DNA of 64,000 nt, taken from Drosophila miranda. Its lineage: Eukaryota; Arthropoda; Insecta; Diptera; Drosophilidae. This document shows positions 27,736-39,300 of this stretch, one piece after another. Location: positions 22,745,718 through 22,809,717 of the forward strand of contig NC_046673.1 in assembly GCF_003369915.1 (NCBI RefSeq), in the 5' to 3' direction. Below the pieces are notes generated by a model. That model made no database searches and was not told where the DNA came from. It was given only the letters and a program-made list of their open reading frames with translations. The position numbers and the translations under genes are program-made. Each line of letters begins with the position of its first letter. Position 1 is the stretch's first letter.

Positions 27736-28977
27736 GCGACACAACACGAGAGATGTCAATAATTGAAAGGCGCCCTATAGTAGTCACTCGACGACGACTA
27801 CCAGATGGGCCAGTGACCACATCTTGGGCGAAACTTAAGGGAATCTCGTTTCAAAAGATGTCTGAAGTCGCGGCACACGTTTCACGAAGCTATATTTAAC
27901 CATAATAATATATAGGGTACTTCCAATTGTCTCACAAAAATGATATGGAAACAAAACATTGAGTATTTGAAGTTCTAGAGTTCATAAGGTATACTCAGGA
28001 AATACGAATAGTTTGATGCGTTATGATACCTTCCACGTAGATATATTAAAGGTGTAGAATCTGAGCCTCAATAACACTGTATTGATTTGATGGCAGAGCT
28101 ATATTAACTTCTTGTGAACCAAGAGCTCAGCCTTCATCGCAATCTACTGAACGAATGCAAGAGATGATGTTGCAATTACGAATCGATCAACGATTCGATG
28201 GGTCGATGAATCTGTAAAAACTTTGAAATCAAATAGATATCACTCTATATAAAAGCGTTGTATCTAGGTAGTGGCATCCTTTGGTTAGTCTCCACTGTAC
28301 TTGTGTGTTGGCTGTCAGAATTACTACCTCTGCATATGCACAATTGTGCACAAAAACTCTGATCCATAAAAACATCGCGGAGAACTACATGGAACTCCAT
28401 TTTAATTACGAGTATGCATAAAGGATACGACTTCCTCTAAGCTTAAGAACCAACTACGATTGCATTTGGGGATGTGGCTGGGGCTGGGGCTGGGGCTGCC
28501 TCTCCCTCTCTCTTCGTCAATGAAAGTTTATACAACTGAATAATCAGATTAAAGATAACGACAGCTAGCGAGTGGCTAGGGAGTTCCTGTCACGGGGACC
28601 CACTCCAGTGGTCACTCCGCAGGGAGGCCAGCGGCTAAGAGGCGTTAATGCCCAAAAAGGTGCGACAGGGGCAGGCACCCGAAAGATGCAACGCCAAGGC
28701 GTTGACACAAAACATAACAGGGGGGAGTGGTTGAGTGAGTGAGGGTGGGGCCTTGGGTGGTTGAGAGAGGGGCGCTGCTTTGGCTCTAGCTCTGGTTCTG
28801 GTTCTGGCTCTGGCAGGACGCATGCGCCAGATCCTGCCAAAGGACATTCACCTTTTGGGTGCTTTAGTTTGCCGCCAAACAGGGTGCATTTATGTAAACC
28901 CTGGATCTGAAATCGTACCTAATTGCAACCTGGTGCGCCCACAGAAGGCCTGCCGGCCTCCCCGTTGTGTGTGTAGA

Positions 28978-29012
28978 TGGACGGATGGATGGATGGATGG
29001 ATGGACGGATGG
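28978..29012. repeat. (GGAT)n tetranucleotide array
   Basis: About eight imperfect GGAT/GGAC units in non-coding sequence. Confidence 0.75.
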
Positions 29013-30324
29013 ATCGACGGGTGGGTGGACGTGTGGCATCGAATGCTAATTGAATTAGAGCCTGGCCTCCTGGATGTGCTGGACAAACAAAGCCCTATAT
29101 CATAGCCGTATTGTCCCGCGGAGGAGCTAACCTAGTTTTCGGGCAGCTCGGTTGGCCAGGGCGTGGTTCAAATCCCGGGTAACCAGTGGCACGCATACTC
29201 GCAGCGTCGCACCGTCGCACGGGCGCCCGAGTATATAGGCACCCGAAACAGCATCCACAAATTGCAGTGAAAATCAGGGGATAGCATCCACAGAGAGAGA
29301 TAGCGAGAGATGGAGAGAGATGGAGCTCTAGTTGGGGAAATCTGCGCTCCATCTCGCTCTGGCGTTGCACGCACCCACTGGCTCCAGCAGCAGCAGCTCC
29401 AGCTCCAGCCATAGGAGCCCTTGAGGCTTCGGGCTCGAGTTCGGGCTCGGGCTCGGGGTGCTTCTCGTGCCATCCTCATGGGTACATGCCCGCAGTCATT
29501 TCCGATACAATTGCGAGTACATTACACTTTCCGAAGTTCCAGTTCCAGCTTCAGATTCAGTTCTGTATCTGTATTTGTAAATGTAAATGTATCTGCTCCT
29601 GCGCCTCTCGCCCCTCTACACTAATTTTGTAACGCGTTACGCCCATAATTGTATGTAGTCCCAGCCCGAGTCCCCCGGGCTTCTCCGAAGGAGCAGGACC
29701 AGCTCAACGTGACCCACATATAAAAACAACAGTCAAGGCGTCTTTTTTCATAGTAATCGAATTACGTTTCAATTTATTATTCATATTTATTGCATATTTA
29801 CTGCACTTTTATAGTCAATATAGCATTTGGGGGAACATTCACGACTAGTTTATTACTTTTATCTGTTTTCTGCTTTTCTGTTGTCTGTTTCCTGGCTTTG
29901 ATTTCGGGTTCCGGGTTTTGGTGTTTTGATGTATTTCTTTTTATTATCTTCATAGGCATTATTGTTAATATAAATACTTGTAACACTTAATACAAACTTC
30001 CTTTTTTCGGGTTAAGTCGAGTTACATATATCTAAGGAAAGGAGTACAATGGAACAGTGGAAAGCGAATATGGAATGGAAAGAAACAGAGATACATTACG
30101 ATCCAACATGATAAATTAGTGGAATACCTTTAGGGGAATGAAACATCCCCATTGGAATGATTAGAACAAGTTGACTTGTGTCAAATATAACAGAAACATC
30201 CATATTTATAGAAACACACAATCCAGTACAAGTCGAGACTATAATATCATAGAACATTACATACATTTATATTTATATTTTCTAAATTCCTTAACTATGG
30301 ATATTCTTATTGGTATCATTGAAT

Positions 30325-30326
30325 CA

Positions 30327-30369
<43 letters not shown>

Positions 30370-30372
30370 CAA
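30325..30372. repeat. (TA)n microsatellite
   Basis: A TA dinucleotide tract with a TGTATA interruption in the AT-rich interval downstream of otopetrin paralogue 2. Confidence 0.8.
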
Positions 30373-32968
30373 TCAATATATGAATCAATTATAGTTTCAA
30401 TGGAAAAGTAGGATATTTCTCTTTACAATGCTGTTGCTTACGAAGCATAGAGTTTGTTGTGAGATGATTGAGAAATCTTTCAGTGGAATCTCTCTTCAAT
30501 TAGATGTCTTTATATCTGTCGAAAGCAAGCACAGATTTTTCCCGAAACCGCTGGAATGAAACAGTGAAATAGAAGCACGATTAAAATGGATCTAAAGAAT
30601 GGATGTCAATCTGAGATTTCTTCCCGAAATTCCTTCCCTTGTTCAAAAAGATGGAAATGGAACATTAGGAGCAGCGAAAGTTGGAAATGGACCAGTAAAT
30701 ATCGAATGGAGCTGCAGAATTGTTAGGACGTTCAATTGCGTCCCACAATTACGAGTATTACATTTATTTTGATTTTCATTTGGTTTTGTTTTTGCTTTTG
30801 GGTATAACTTGAATACTATATGTTGTTACATTTTTTTTTTCTCTTTATTATTTTGCTTAAAATGTTATTTTTTGTTACGTGTTCGAACCGAGTCGCTTGG
30901 ATCCGCTTTTCCTAATACTCGGAATAGGAGTTCCTCTAATGAGTTTCGTGGCATTTCATAACCCAACTTCTACTTACAAGTAGAGTACAATAAATTCTAA
31001 TGAATACAATTTCAATTTGATTTTTTTCATTTTTTCGTTTTTTGGTTTTTTCGTTTTTGAGCAGTGTCCAAAGTCGGTGTACAATAAATACATATATAAG
31101 AAAATGCATACAAAGTTACAGTTTAATTCTAGTTTAAAAATTTAGTATCGAGTATAAAATTGAAATAACTAATTTATTATGTATAAGTGTTCATCTCTTT
31201 GTGGTTCATGTGGTTCGTGGTTCTTCTTCGTACTATTTTTGGTATCAGTTTTGGCATTAATAACGTTTGAATATAGTACAATGGATGAGTCGGTCGGATG
31301 GTCAAGTCGCGTTCACACCATCGTCAGTATCAGTATCGAAGAGGAAAGTAATCTCAACTTAAGCTTAAAGAACTCTTTGGCATTGACAAAATATACAAGA
31401 CAATCGCGTATCGTAAATGTATGTGGAGTCTAATCCTATATGTATATATAGTATATGCATAGATATATCTTATACCCTTATGGTAGACACAAAAAAAACA
31501 GACATTCATATTCATATATATCCTTAAAATTGCTTTAATCTATATATGTAGATTTGTGCGCCTTATAGTAGGTGTGATCTGGTGATTTGTCTCTCTACAG
31601 TTTTTGAGCTTTTTATCCATTTTTCTTTTATTTTTATTTTGTTTTGTTTTGTTGCATTTTAATACTGAATGATTTGGTTAATATAATAGTTAAAGAATCA
31701 GTTTAAATCGGAACAAGCAAAAACACAAATTTGTATCACAAAAAACCTATCCGCTTCTGGGGTGGCAAACAAGGTCCTAACAAGATCTTAACCCATCCAA
31801 AAATTACTTAATAAAATGCATTATTAACGCTGTGATAAACTAGGAGTTTCAACAAACGATCCATTAATGTGGGGCGATGTGCAATGGTAGGGTAGGGGAA
31901 TGATAGGGAATAGTGTCATGGATAGCATAGACCATCTACATACGAGTATGTGTATATATACTTATGTGCTATACTGTCTATACCGTCTACTATGTAGTAC
32001 GAGTGGTGTTTTTTTTATAAACATTCTGTGGTTGTCGACATTTTCGCATCGATTTTTGGTGGGGTTGATGAATCATCTCCTCTTTCTGCTTTTCTTCATT
32101 TTCAATTTTTTTCTTTGCTGATCTTTCACTTCCTGCATGAACACACAACCGAATCAGTCCTTCGACACACTTTGAAATACTTCGAAGCATTCGAGCAGAA
32201 AGGGACTGAACGCCTTCTCCATTTGATCTTCTGGTAGAGATTGTTTGAGCAATTTCGAAAGTTTTGTGAATGCTTGTGAACACTTTGGATATTCCTGCAG
32301 GACTCTAGTAGTATATGTATATATGCTCTATGCGTATACCGTTTTATATTGTATTTAGTTCTAGGATCTTTAGGATCATTAGATGAATACTTCATGGTGT
32401 GGTGATTGCTCGAAGAACCCACACAGTCAGCAGTCAGTCTCTATATATAAATACATCCTAGTATATATATCATATATATAAAATGCATGATTCGGTCGAA
32501 AGAGAGACAGTCAACACTTTTGGGGTATATTTTTGTATATGCTCTGAATATCCACCTACAGACACTACAGTACGAGTACGAGTACGGGTATTATCTACCA
32601 GAACTGTCATATTGATTAAACCATTTACGATATTGCGTGGGCTTGCGATTATTTATGCATCGCCTTTCCGTTTCTGTTTTTGTTTCTGATTTCCGTTTCC
32701 GATTTGGCGGATATGTTTTTTTGTTTTATTTTTTTTTTTTCGTTTGAGGGGGATAAGGATTATCTCTTTTGCTTGGCACCCGCCCCAAAAATGATGGTGG
32801 TTTCATGACGATTTTGGTGGGTGATGTGCGCTGTGGTGGGTGGTACTGGTGCTCCTTCTCTTGTGTGGCTTATGACGTATGGCTTATGGCTTATGGCGGG
32901 TGCGTATCCTAAACAAAGCTGAGCTCATGGCCGCTTGTTGCGTCAATGAACTCAAAGTGCGCGTAAAC

Positions 32969-33367
32969 TCATTCACCATTTATGACGTAGACCGGACAGA
33001 AGGCCTTCTCCGTGTTGAGGCTCTGCGGCGACAGTGCACGCCGCCCACTGTCGCCGCCCAGGGCATCTTTCACTTCCTCCTTGCCAGCCTCAGCCTCAAT
33101 CTTCTCCTGATCTTCAGGCACCGCTCCCGATCCCGATCCCGAACCGGATCCCGAACCGGATCCTGAACCTGAACCCGAACCCGATCCCGAACCTGCCGCC
33201 TCTCCAGTGTTGGTGTTGGCACTTTCACCGCTGTCCACCTCCTCGACGGTCTCCAGCTCGCCGCCGGCGAGGGTCGTGGAGCAGTAGCAGTAGGAGAGGT
33301 TCGTCTTGAGATCCTCGCAGAATTGCTGCTGCTGCGCAATGCTCTGAATGCGCGAGCGGGCGAATTC
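32969..33367 (-). CDS. in-frame extension beyond the TGA stop of otopetrin paralogue 2 (readthrough candidate)
   Basis: Directly after the TGA at 33370-33368, the same frame stays open for 132 codons and ends in TGA at 32971-32969. The peptide begins EFARSRIQSIAQQQQFCEDL. It continues through a Cys/Tyr patch (YCYCSTT), an acidic segment, a Ser-Gly repeat (about 33120-33200) and a mixed-charge tail ending FCPVYVINGE. Codons are strongly GC-ending and the composition is protein-like, unlike the AT-rich DNA below 32.96 kb. Stop-codon readthrough is established for several hundred Drosophila genes, mostly at UGA. Here the base after UGA is G, not the favoured C. Competing explanations are alternative splicing, a nonsense mutation or sequencing error at 33368-33370, or a remnant of older coding sequence. 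A GTGAGA donor-like string overlaps the stop. Readthrough is inferred. Confidence 0.55.
   Translation of the reverse strand, partial: EFARSRIQSIAQQQQFCEDLKTNLSYCYCSTTLAGGELETVEEVDSGESANTNTGEAAGSGSGSGSGSGSGSGSGSGSGSGAVPEDQEKIEAEAGKEEVKDALGGDSGRRALSPQSLNTEKAFCPVYVINGE
33118..33200 (-). repeat. Ser-Gly hexanucleotide repeat
   Basis: A tandem of TCG/TCC GGA/GGT codon pairs encoding about eleven Ser-Gly units within the post-stop frame of otopetrin paralogue 2. The two codons alternate synonymously, so unit length, not exact DNA sequence, appears to be what is kept. Confidence 0.8.
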
Positions 33368-36300
33368 TCACATGTACGTGGGCTTCAGCTTGTAGGCCCG
33401 CTTCCAGATCTCGCACAGGCACACGGTCGAGTGGAAGCGATAGAATATGGCCAGCGGCATGGACACATGCGTGATGATGGTCCAGGCCCACAGCCCGTAG
33501 AAGTTCAGCTGGATGGGATGCGATTCGGCGCGCGATTTCTCCAGCGTACTGATCGCCCACATGGCCAGGTTCACCACCAGCATGAACGTGACGATCTCCC
33601 GGCCGGGCTTTTTGCGGATGTGCTCGGGGCTGACGGCCTGGCGGCGACTGGCGTCCAGAATGAACATCGTCTGGCAGGCGGTCTGCACGATGGAGGCCAG
33701 GGCATTGATGGGCACCAGCATGTCGTCGCTGCGCAGCGTAAAGTGGCCCGCGATCACCGTGAAAATGTTGTACAGGAAGGAGCCCGTCTGGGCGCCCACC
33801 AGCAGGATATCGTCCAGGGAAAAGCTACGGTAGGCATCGTACTGCAGATGCCGGATCTGGATCATCCCCAGCAGAGTGGCGATCGTGGCCGTGCCGTAGA
33901 TGAGAAGTTCGCAGATGGTCACCTCGGTGACGGCCATCGAGACGAACTCCGGCCGCGAGATCAGCACAAAGAATATGATGAGCGAAATGATGGTCAGCAC
34001 CAGGATGAGGATGCCCACAAAGAGGCCCTTGTGGGCCCGTGCACAGTCCACGGAGTAGTGGTGGGGCGAGCGCTTCATCGGCGAGCTGATCATGTCCGGG
34101 CGTTGCGGCGGATTGCTCTGTGGTCGCGAGATGCTGCGCCACATGACGTACAGGATGGCGGCGCAGATCAGCGAGTACTCGATGGTGCACGGAAAAAGGA
34201 AGGGCGAGGCGTCCTGCACCAAAGTTCCGATGATGTTGGTGCGCCGGCACTCGAAGATCTGGTAGGGGCCCTTCAGGCCTCGAGCCACCCTCAAGTGCGC
34301 GGTCGGATCGTGCACTGGAATGACGGCATGCCCGCGTGAGTGGCCCGGAATGCGATGCGAGATGCGCAGCGTGCGGTTCTCCGGATTGTAGAAGGTGAGA
34401 ATCTCGTGCTTCGTCTCCTGGATGAGCACGTTCAGCCAGACGGCCAGATTGGTGCCGATCATGTGCATCAGGCCGAAGCGGGCGATGATCTTGTAGCGGT
34501 ACACCTTGATCTGCTCGTTGTTCAGGAAGATGAAGTACATCTGGATGAAGATGAAGGCCATTCGGGTGGCCGGCGTCAATGCTAGCAGCACATTGTGGCA
34601 CTTGGTGTCCGGATTCAGCTCGAAGTACTGCCCAAACTCCAGACCCGAATATATCATGCTGCCAATCCCAAAAGCTATAAAGAACGTTTCAAAAGGCACT
34701 TAGTTTCCATGGGGACACTGAGAGGAGGCGGAGGACTATCAGGGACACTCACCCACAGCGCCCATGCGCAGATAGAAGCTGCCATAGTGATGCTGCCTGC
34801 CCAGGGGCGACAGCAGGGATGGACGCCGCACCTGGATGGGCGGCGGCAGGCGCCGATGGTTCGAGGTGCTGTCCGTGTCCGACTCGTCCATGCTGTCCGA
34901 GGTGCTGTTCTTTGTTGTTTTATTCGGTGATGTGGCTGCACAAAGACAAGGATTTATTATGATGCATCTCATTTCCCCCTCACCAGTGGCAGGCGGAACT
35001 TACCCATGGGTGTTGGCAGCTTGGGGCGACCCCACAGCAACGTGGCGTACATGAACAGCAGAAAGATCATGCTACCAATATACAAATATAGATAGTATAC
35101 CTGAAAAGAGTACGAGATTATTGAAATAATTTGAAAGCTATTTGGACCACATTTCAGTTTAAATGTGCTCCATGTTGAGGATTTTCGAATGAAATTCTTT
35201 CATTCTTTCAACCGAGGTGCACTATCGAGCGACGCCCGGACATAAATTTGAAGAAGTTACAGTTCTGAAGAGATGGTTTTCTAATCAAACAATATGTTTA
35301 ATGTCGTGGAATGAACTAAACACGAAATCGTTTTGATTTCGATAAATTTAAGCCGAAAGAAGTTATTTTTGAATGCAAAACTTTGCTCATTCTATGTTTC
35401 CCTTTCAAACGATGCTAAGAATTTACCAACACTGTTCACTCACCTCGTAGAACGATGGCGGTATGTAGGTGGAAATGACCTCGGCCATGGGAAATGCCAC
35501 GCCCATGACCACCAGCAGTTTTCCGTACAGGGCGGAGAAAAGTGTGGCCAGAGCATCGCCACTGCGAAGAGAGAACATCAATTAGAGAGAATCATCTTAG
35601 TGATCTGAGGCATCTTCAACTTACGCCTTGACCCTGGGCATTGGCGGATAGACGAACGATGGCCGATGGGTGCGCTTGATGGCCGGCAGGATGGCCGGAT
35701 AATTGGTCAGCTGGTGCGAGTGGTACATCAAGGCCAGCTGTCCGTCCGCCTGGCTGCCGCTCACCTGTTGGGAGCTGCTCCCAGGGGAAGATGGCGGATC
35801 GGAGCTGTCGCCACCGCCACCACCGCCGCCTCCGACGTCGCGATCGCCGTCCCCATCGCCGCCACCGACGACGATGCCACTGGGTCCGGCCGAGGCCTCT
35901 ACCACGCTGACGCTGCTCTTGCGCGGCAGACTGGACTCGTCGATGGTCACATGGTGCTGGGAGCCGGAGCGGGCCGATGCGCGGCCAGGCGAAATGGCCG
36001 CCGTCACATGGGCTGTGGCACCCTCGCCGGAGGCTGCCGACAGCAGCGAAGAGCTGAGGACAGGAGCGGCCATGGCCGGGATATAGCTTTTGCGGCTGTA
36101 CTCGGGGAAGCCGTCATCGGTGGGCGGTGGCGGCGGCGGGGCATAGCTGCTGGGGACAGTGGGCGTGGGTACGCGAACGCTGTGCGTGTGGTGGTTCTGG
36201 TGGTGCGGATGCTGGAACTGGTGCGGCAAATGGTAGTGATGGTGGCTGCTGGTGAAGTGCGTCCGTGGTTGAGTAGTCACTGGCTTCGGCTGTGGCTGCA

Positions 36301-39300
36301 GCTGTGGCTGTGGCTGTGCCTGTGGCGTTTGGGTCTTCTGCTCATCCTGGAAGCTCAGTGTTGCGATCGGTGGCTCGGCGGTGCTGCTGCTGCTGCTGGA
36401 AATGGATGAGGATGTGGAATGCATGGTTGACGTTGGTTCACTGAATGATGGCCCCAAAGCCCGTCCTCGGTTTTGCAGAGGCAGCCACCGATTCGGATTT
36501 GGATTGAGATACTGTTGCAGACACAACCACACAGATACAGATACATGGAGAGACAGCTTAATTAAATAATGGACGGAATCGGAATCAGAATCCCCCCTTC
36601 GAATCAGTGGTACGTACAAGCATCTCTTTATACGGTGCATGGGTGTGTGGCGGCTTCCATTATATCGGATGCCAGACATTTCCGTCGTCATTGTGCGAAC
36701 GGACCACAAATGATCACGCGAATGTATCTATGTATATGTATGCTACACTGAGGGGAAAAGCCACCAGTTTGCGAATATATGTGGGATGTAGGATGGAAAT
36801 TAGGGTTTGCTTACTCCAAAACGAGTCATACAATCCCTTAGGAGCTGGGGCCAGATTACAAAGTATGATTCAGGGAATATTCGACTTCAAAGGACTCCTA
36901 TAATCTTAAAATATCTTTCACTTCCTTTAACTAGAACCATAAACTATGTTAGATTTTCCCTGTTCTCTATCGTATATCCCTTCATAAATTCCTCTCAGTG
37001 TATACATATAGCATATATGTATAAAGATACTCGTATTCCGGAATTTGCTTCGCAAGATTACGATTCATTGAACTTGACTTTCGCTGGATCTGGATGGCCT
37101 GTTGAACTTTGAGATCGCTGAGACCTGAATCTGGATCTACGTCTAGATGGATCACTGCTCTGGAAGTCGAGAATACGAGAATAGCACCTATGTATTTATA
37201 GACTTGTGTGCTTGGAGGGTACATTTAGGAGGTTGCCTTCCGGATGGGAACCCACTCTACCCCCATTCCCGCCCGTACAGCAGTATTCCATTCCCAAGGG
37301 GGGGGACACAGATACACAAACAGCGTGTGCTCGTAAATTGCACTTAATCACAGATGCGATACCAAACAGAAACACACGAAACTTAATGAATGGAAGTTCC
37401 CGTCCCGACTGTCCCATTCTCGAAAGCAATTGAGACTAATCGTCGTCTAGTGCCACAGAGCACAAATCTGTACAAATATGTATGGTACAGTGCGTTTCAG
37501 TAGCAGTAGATCATAGCCATAGCCAAAGAACTGCGATCGGGTGGCTAGAAAATCAAAGAAAGCTCTGTGGAGGGTCTATAGTAAGGAATCGTTGACTGAA
37601 CGAGAGCTCTGATATCTTCTAACGAAGAGAATGAACCTGAAGCGATCGACAATCAAGAGATTGAAGGTAGTACTTCGGATTATTGATTGTAAAATGTATC
37701 TCATATGTAGCTAGTCTACTGGAATGATTGCACAGATCATTGAGGAATGGGATGTACAGCCACTTATTCATTTGCAAGTATTCTTTGTACTCTGAATGCG
37801 AACAGAACAGAATGGAATACCACTGTTGGCCCGCACTGTACTGAATGGAGAGGCAGAGGCAGCTAGCTGTCTGTCTGGCATTAGATGGATGGCACACAAT
37901 GTTTGTTTGCTGGCCAAATGGAAACATGAAATATGCTCTGGGCTCGTGCATGTGATTGCGATGTTTAATTAAGACGGGGCCACCCACACACCGAACACCA
38001 AACACCGCATGACACGGCACATGACCCCCATGAGGGCTGCCTGACAGGTGGTGCTTCAGGAAGCACTCCCCAAATATGAGACTGAATACCTGCTTCACAC
38101 GCCTCCCATGCCATCCGCGATCATGCCGCGCATCATTTATTCACATTCAAATCACTGACATCCTTGAAAGGATTCTCCTTCCGGAGAAGAGCATGGGCAG
38201 GGCATCATTATGGCATATGGAGGATTACGAATGCAAATGCAAACAAGGAACTGGAATCGCAACAAGTTCTAGCCCAGGGCGGGGGGTGGGGCTTATCAAA
38301 TAACCTTGACATGAGGCCAAAGCACAGCTAGCGACGCAGCCGCCACCATGCAAAATCCAACATGCAACACACGGGAGACGGGGCAAACAATGCTCTAGCG
38401 CGTGTCGAGTGCTTGCAGAGTGTATTGTGTGTGTGTGTGTGTGTGTGCCTGTGGTTTGTGTGGGTCATGCACTCAAGCGCACTTGTAATCAGATTTCTAA
38501 AAGCGTGCTGCATACTTTATGGCGTCATTCTCCTGTTTTGCTTTTTTTCGTTGGGGTTGTTAACCCGACGATACAACAGCCACAGTCCACAGTCCCCAGC
38601 CAGGTCCTGGTCCCTTCCTTCCTTCCCACTCGACTGTTGCATAAATGGATGATGAATAAAGTCCCGGGAGTGCTGTGGGAGTGGGACAGGGACTGGGACT
38701 GGGTGCATGCCACAAAGTCACAGAGGGCGAAAGGCGACAGAACCCTTCCAGGGCCCTTCCATTTCCATTCAATTGCAGTGGTGTACAGTGAACACAAACC
38801 AGGCAAACCTGGTTGAAAGTTAATTATTGTGTGTCGGGGTCACTTTTAAGGGTCATTCGGCACCGTCCTCGACTGGTTCGGATCTGCGCGTTTCTTCGGT
38901 TCACTTGAGCCACTTGATGGTGCACATAACACCAATATGAACATATAGTGCAGCCTCATCTCAGATGATGGTTAAGTTGGGTTAAGACCCTTGGTGATCA
39001 CTGAATCATGCTTAGGAATAGGTGACCCCGACCACATATCACTATATCTGCATTCTCAATTCCAAGTCGATCGCTCAAATGAATGTAAATGGCAATGGAA
39101 TGTGGATCAGGGAAGTTTGCATAAAAAGTGACCGACAACACTCGGCTTTCCGCATCAGGTGACCCCGATGACCCGCCCAACCTTTCGTGTCTAGCTTTTG
39201 CTCGTACTACAATTTGATTCGCTTATTTCCTGCTCGACTCCCCGGTATTCTCTCAAAATGTCTGCGGCCGGAGGGCATCAAGTATTCATTGGGGCACAAG

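Larger units (their letters stand above)
20655..32968. other. 12.3 kb non-coding interval between the two otopetrins
   Basis: No supported gene was found. The interval should hold the promoter of paralogue 1's long isoform and the 3' UTR of paralogue 2, whose stop lies at its right edge. Composition is mixed: AT-rich blocks with TA runs (30325-30372), CA/TG runs (24155-24182, 25849-25870, 27712-27735), a GGAT array (28978-29012), and GC-richer patches near 23640-24000 and 28560-28870. An acceptor-like CTTTGCAG on the minus strand near 21070 could mark a 5' UTR exon, but this is speculative. Confidence 0.6.

Noticed and set aside
29130..29190. tRNA-like B-box string (GGTTCAAATCC) with a D-arm-like GCTCGGTTGGC
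   Set aside because: The D-arm-like and T-arm-like parts are adjacent with no room for an anticodon arm, and the T stem does not pair. At best a decayed tRNA-derived fragment; more likely chance.
33323..34585. Long plus-strand frames (338 and 81 codons) opposite otopetrin paralogue 2
   Set aside because: Antisense shadow of the GC-rich channel exon. The peptide is His/Gln/Arg-rich, as expected from the complement of that codon use.
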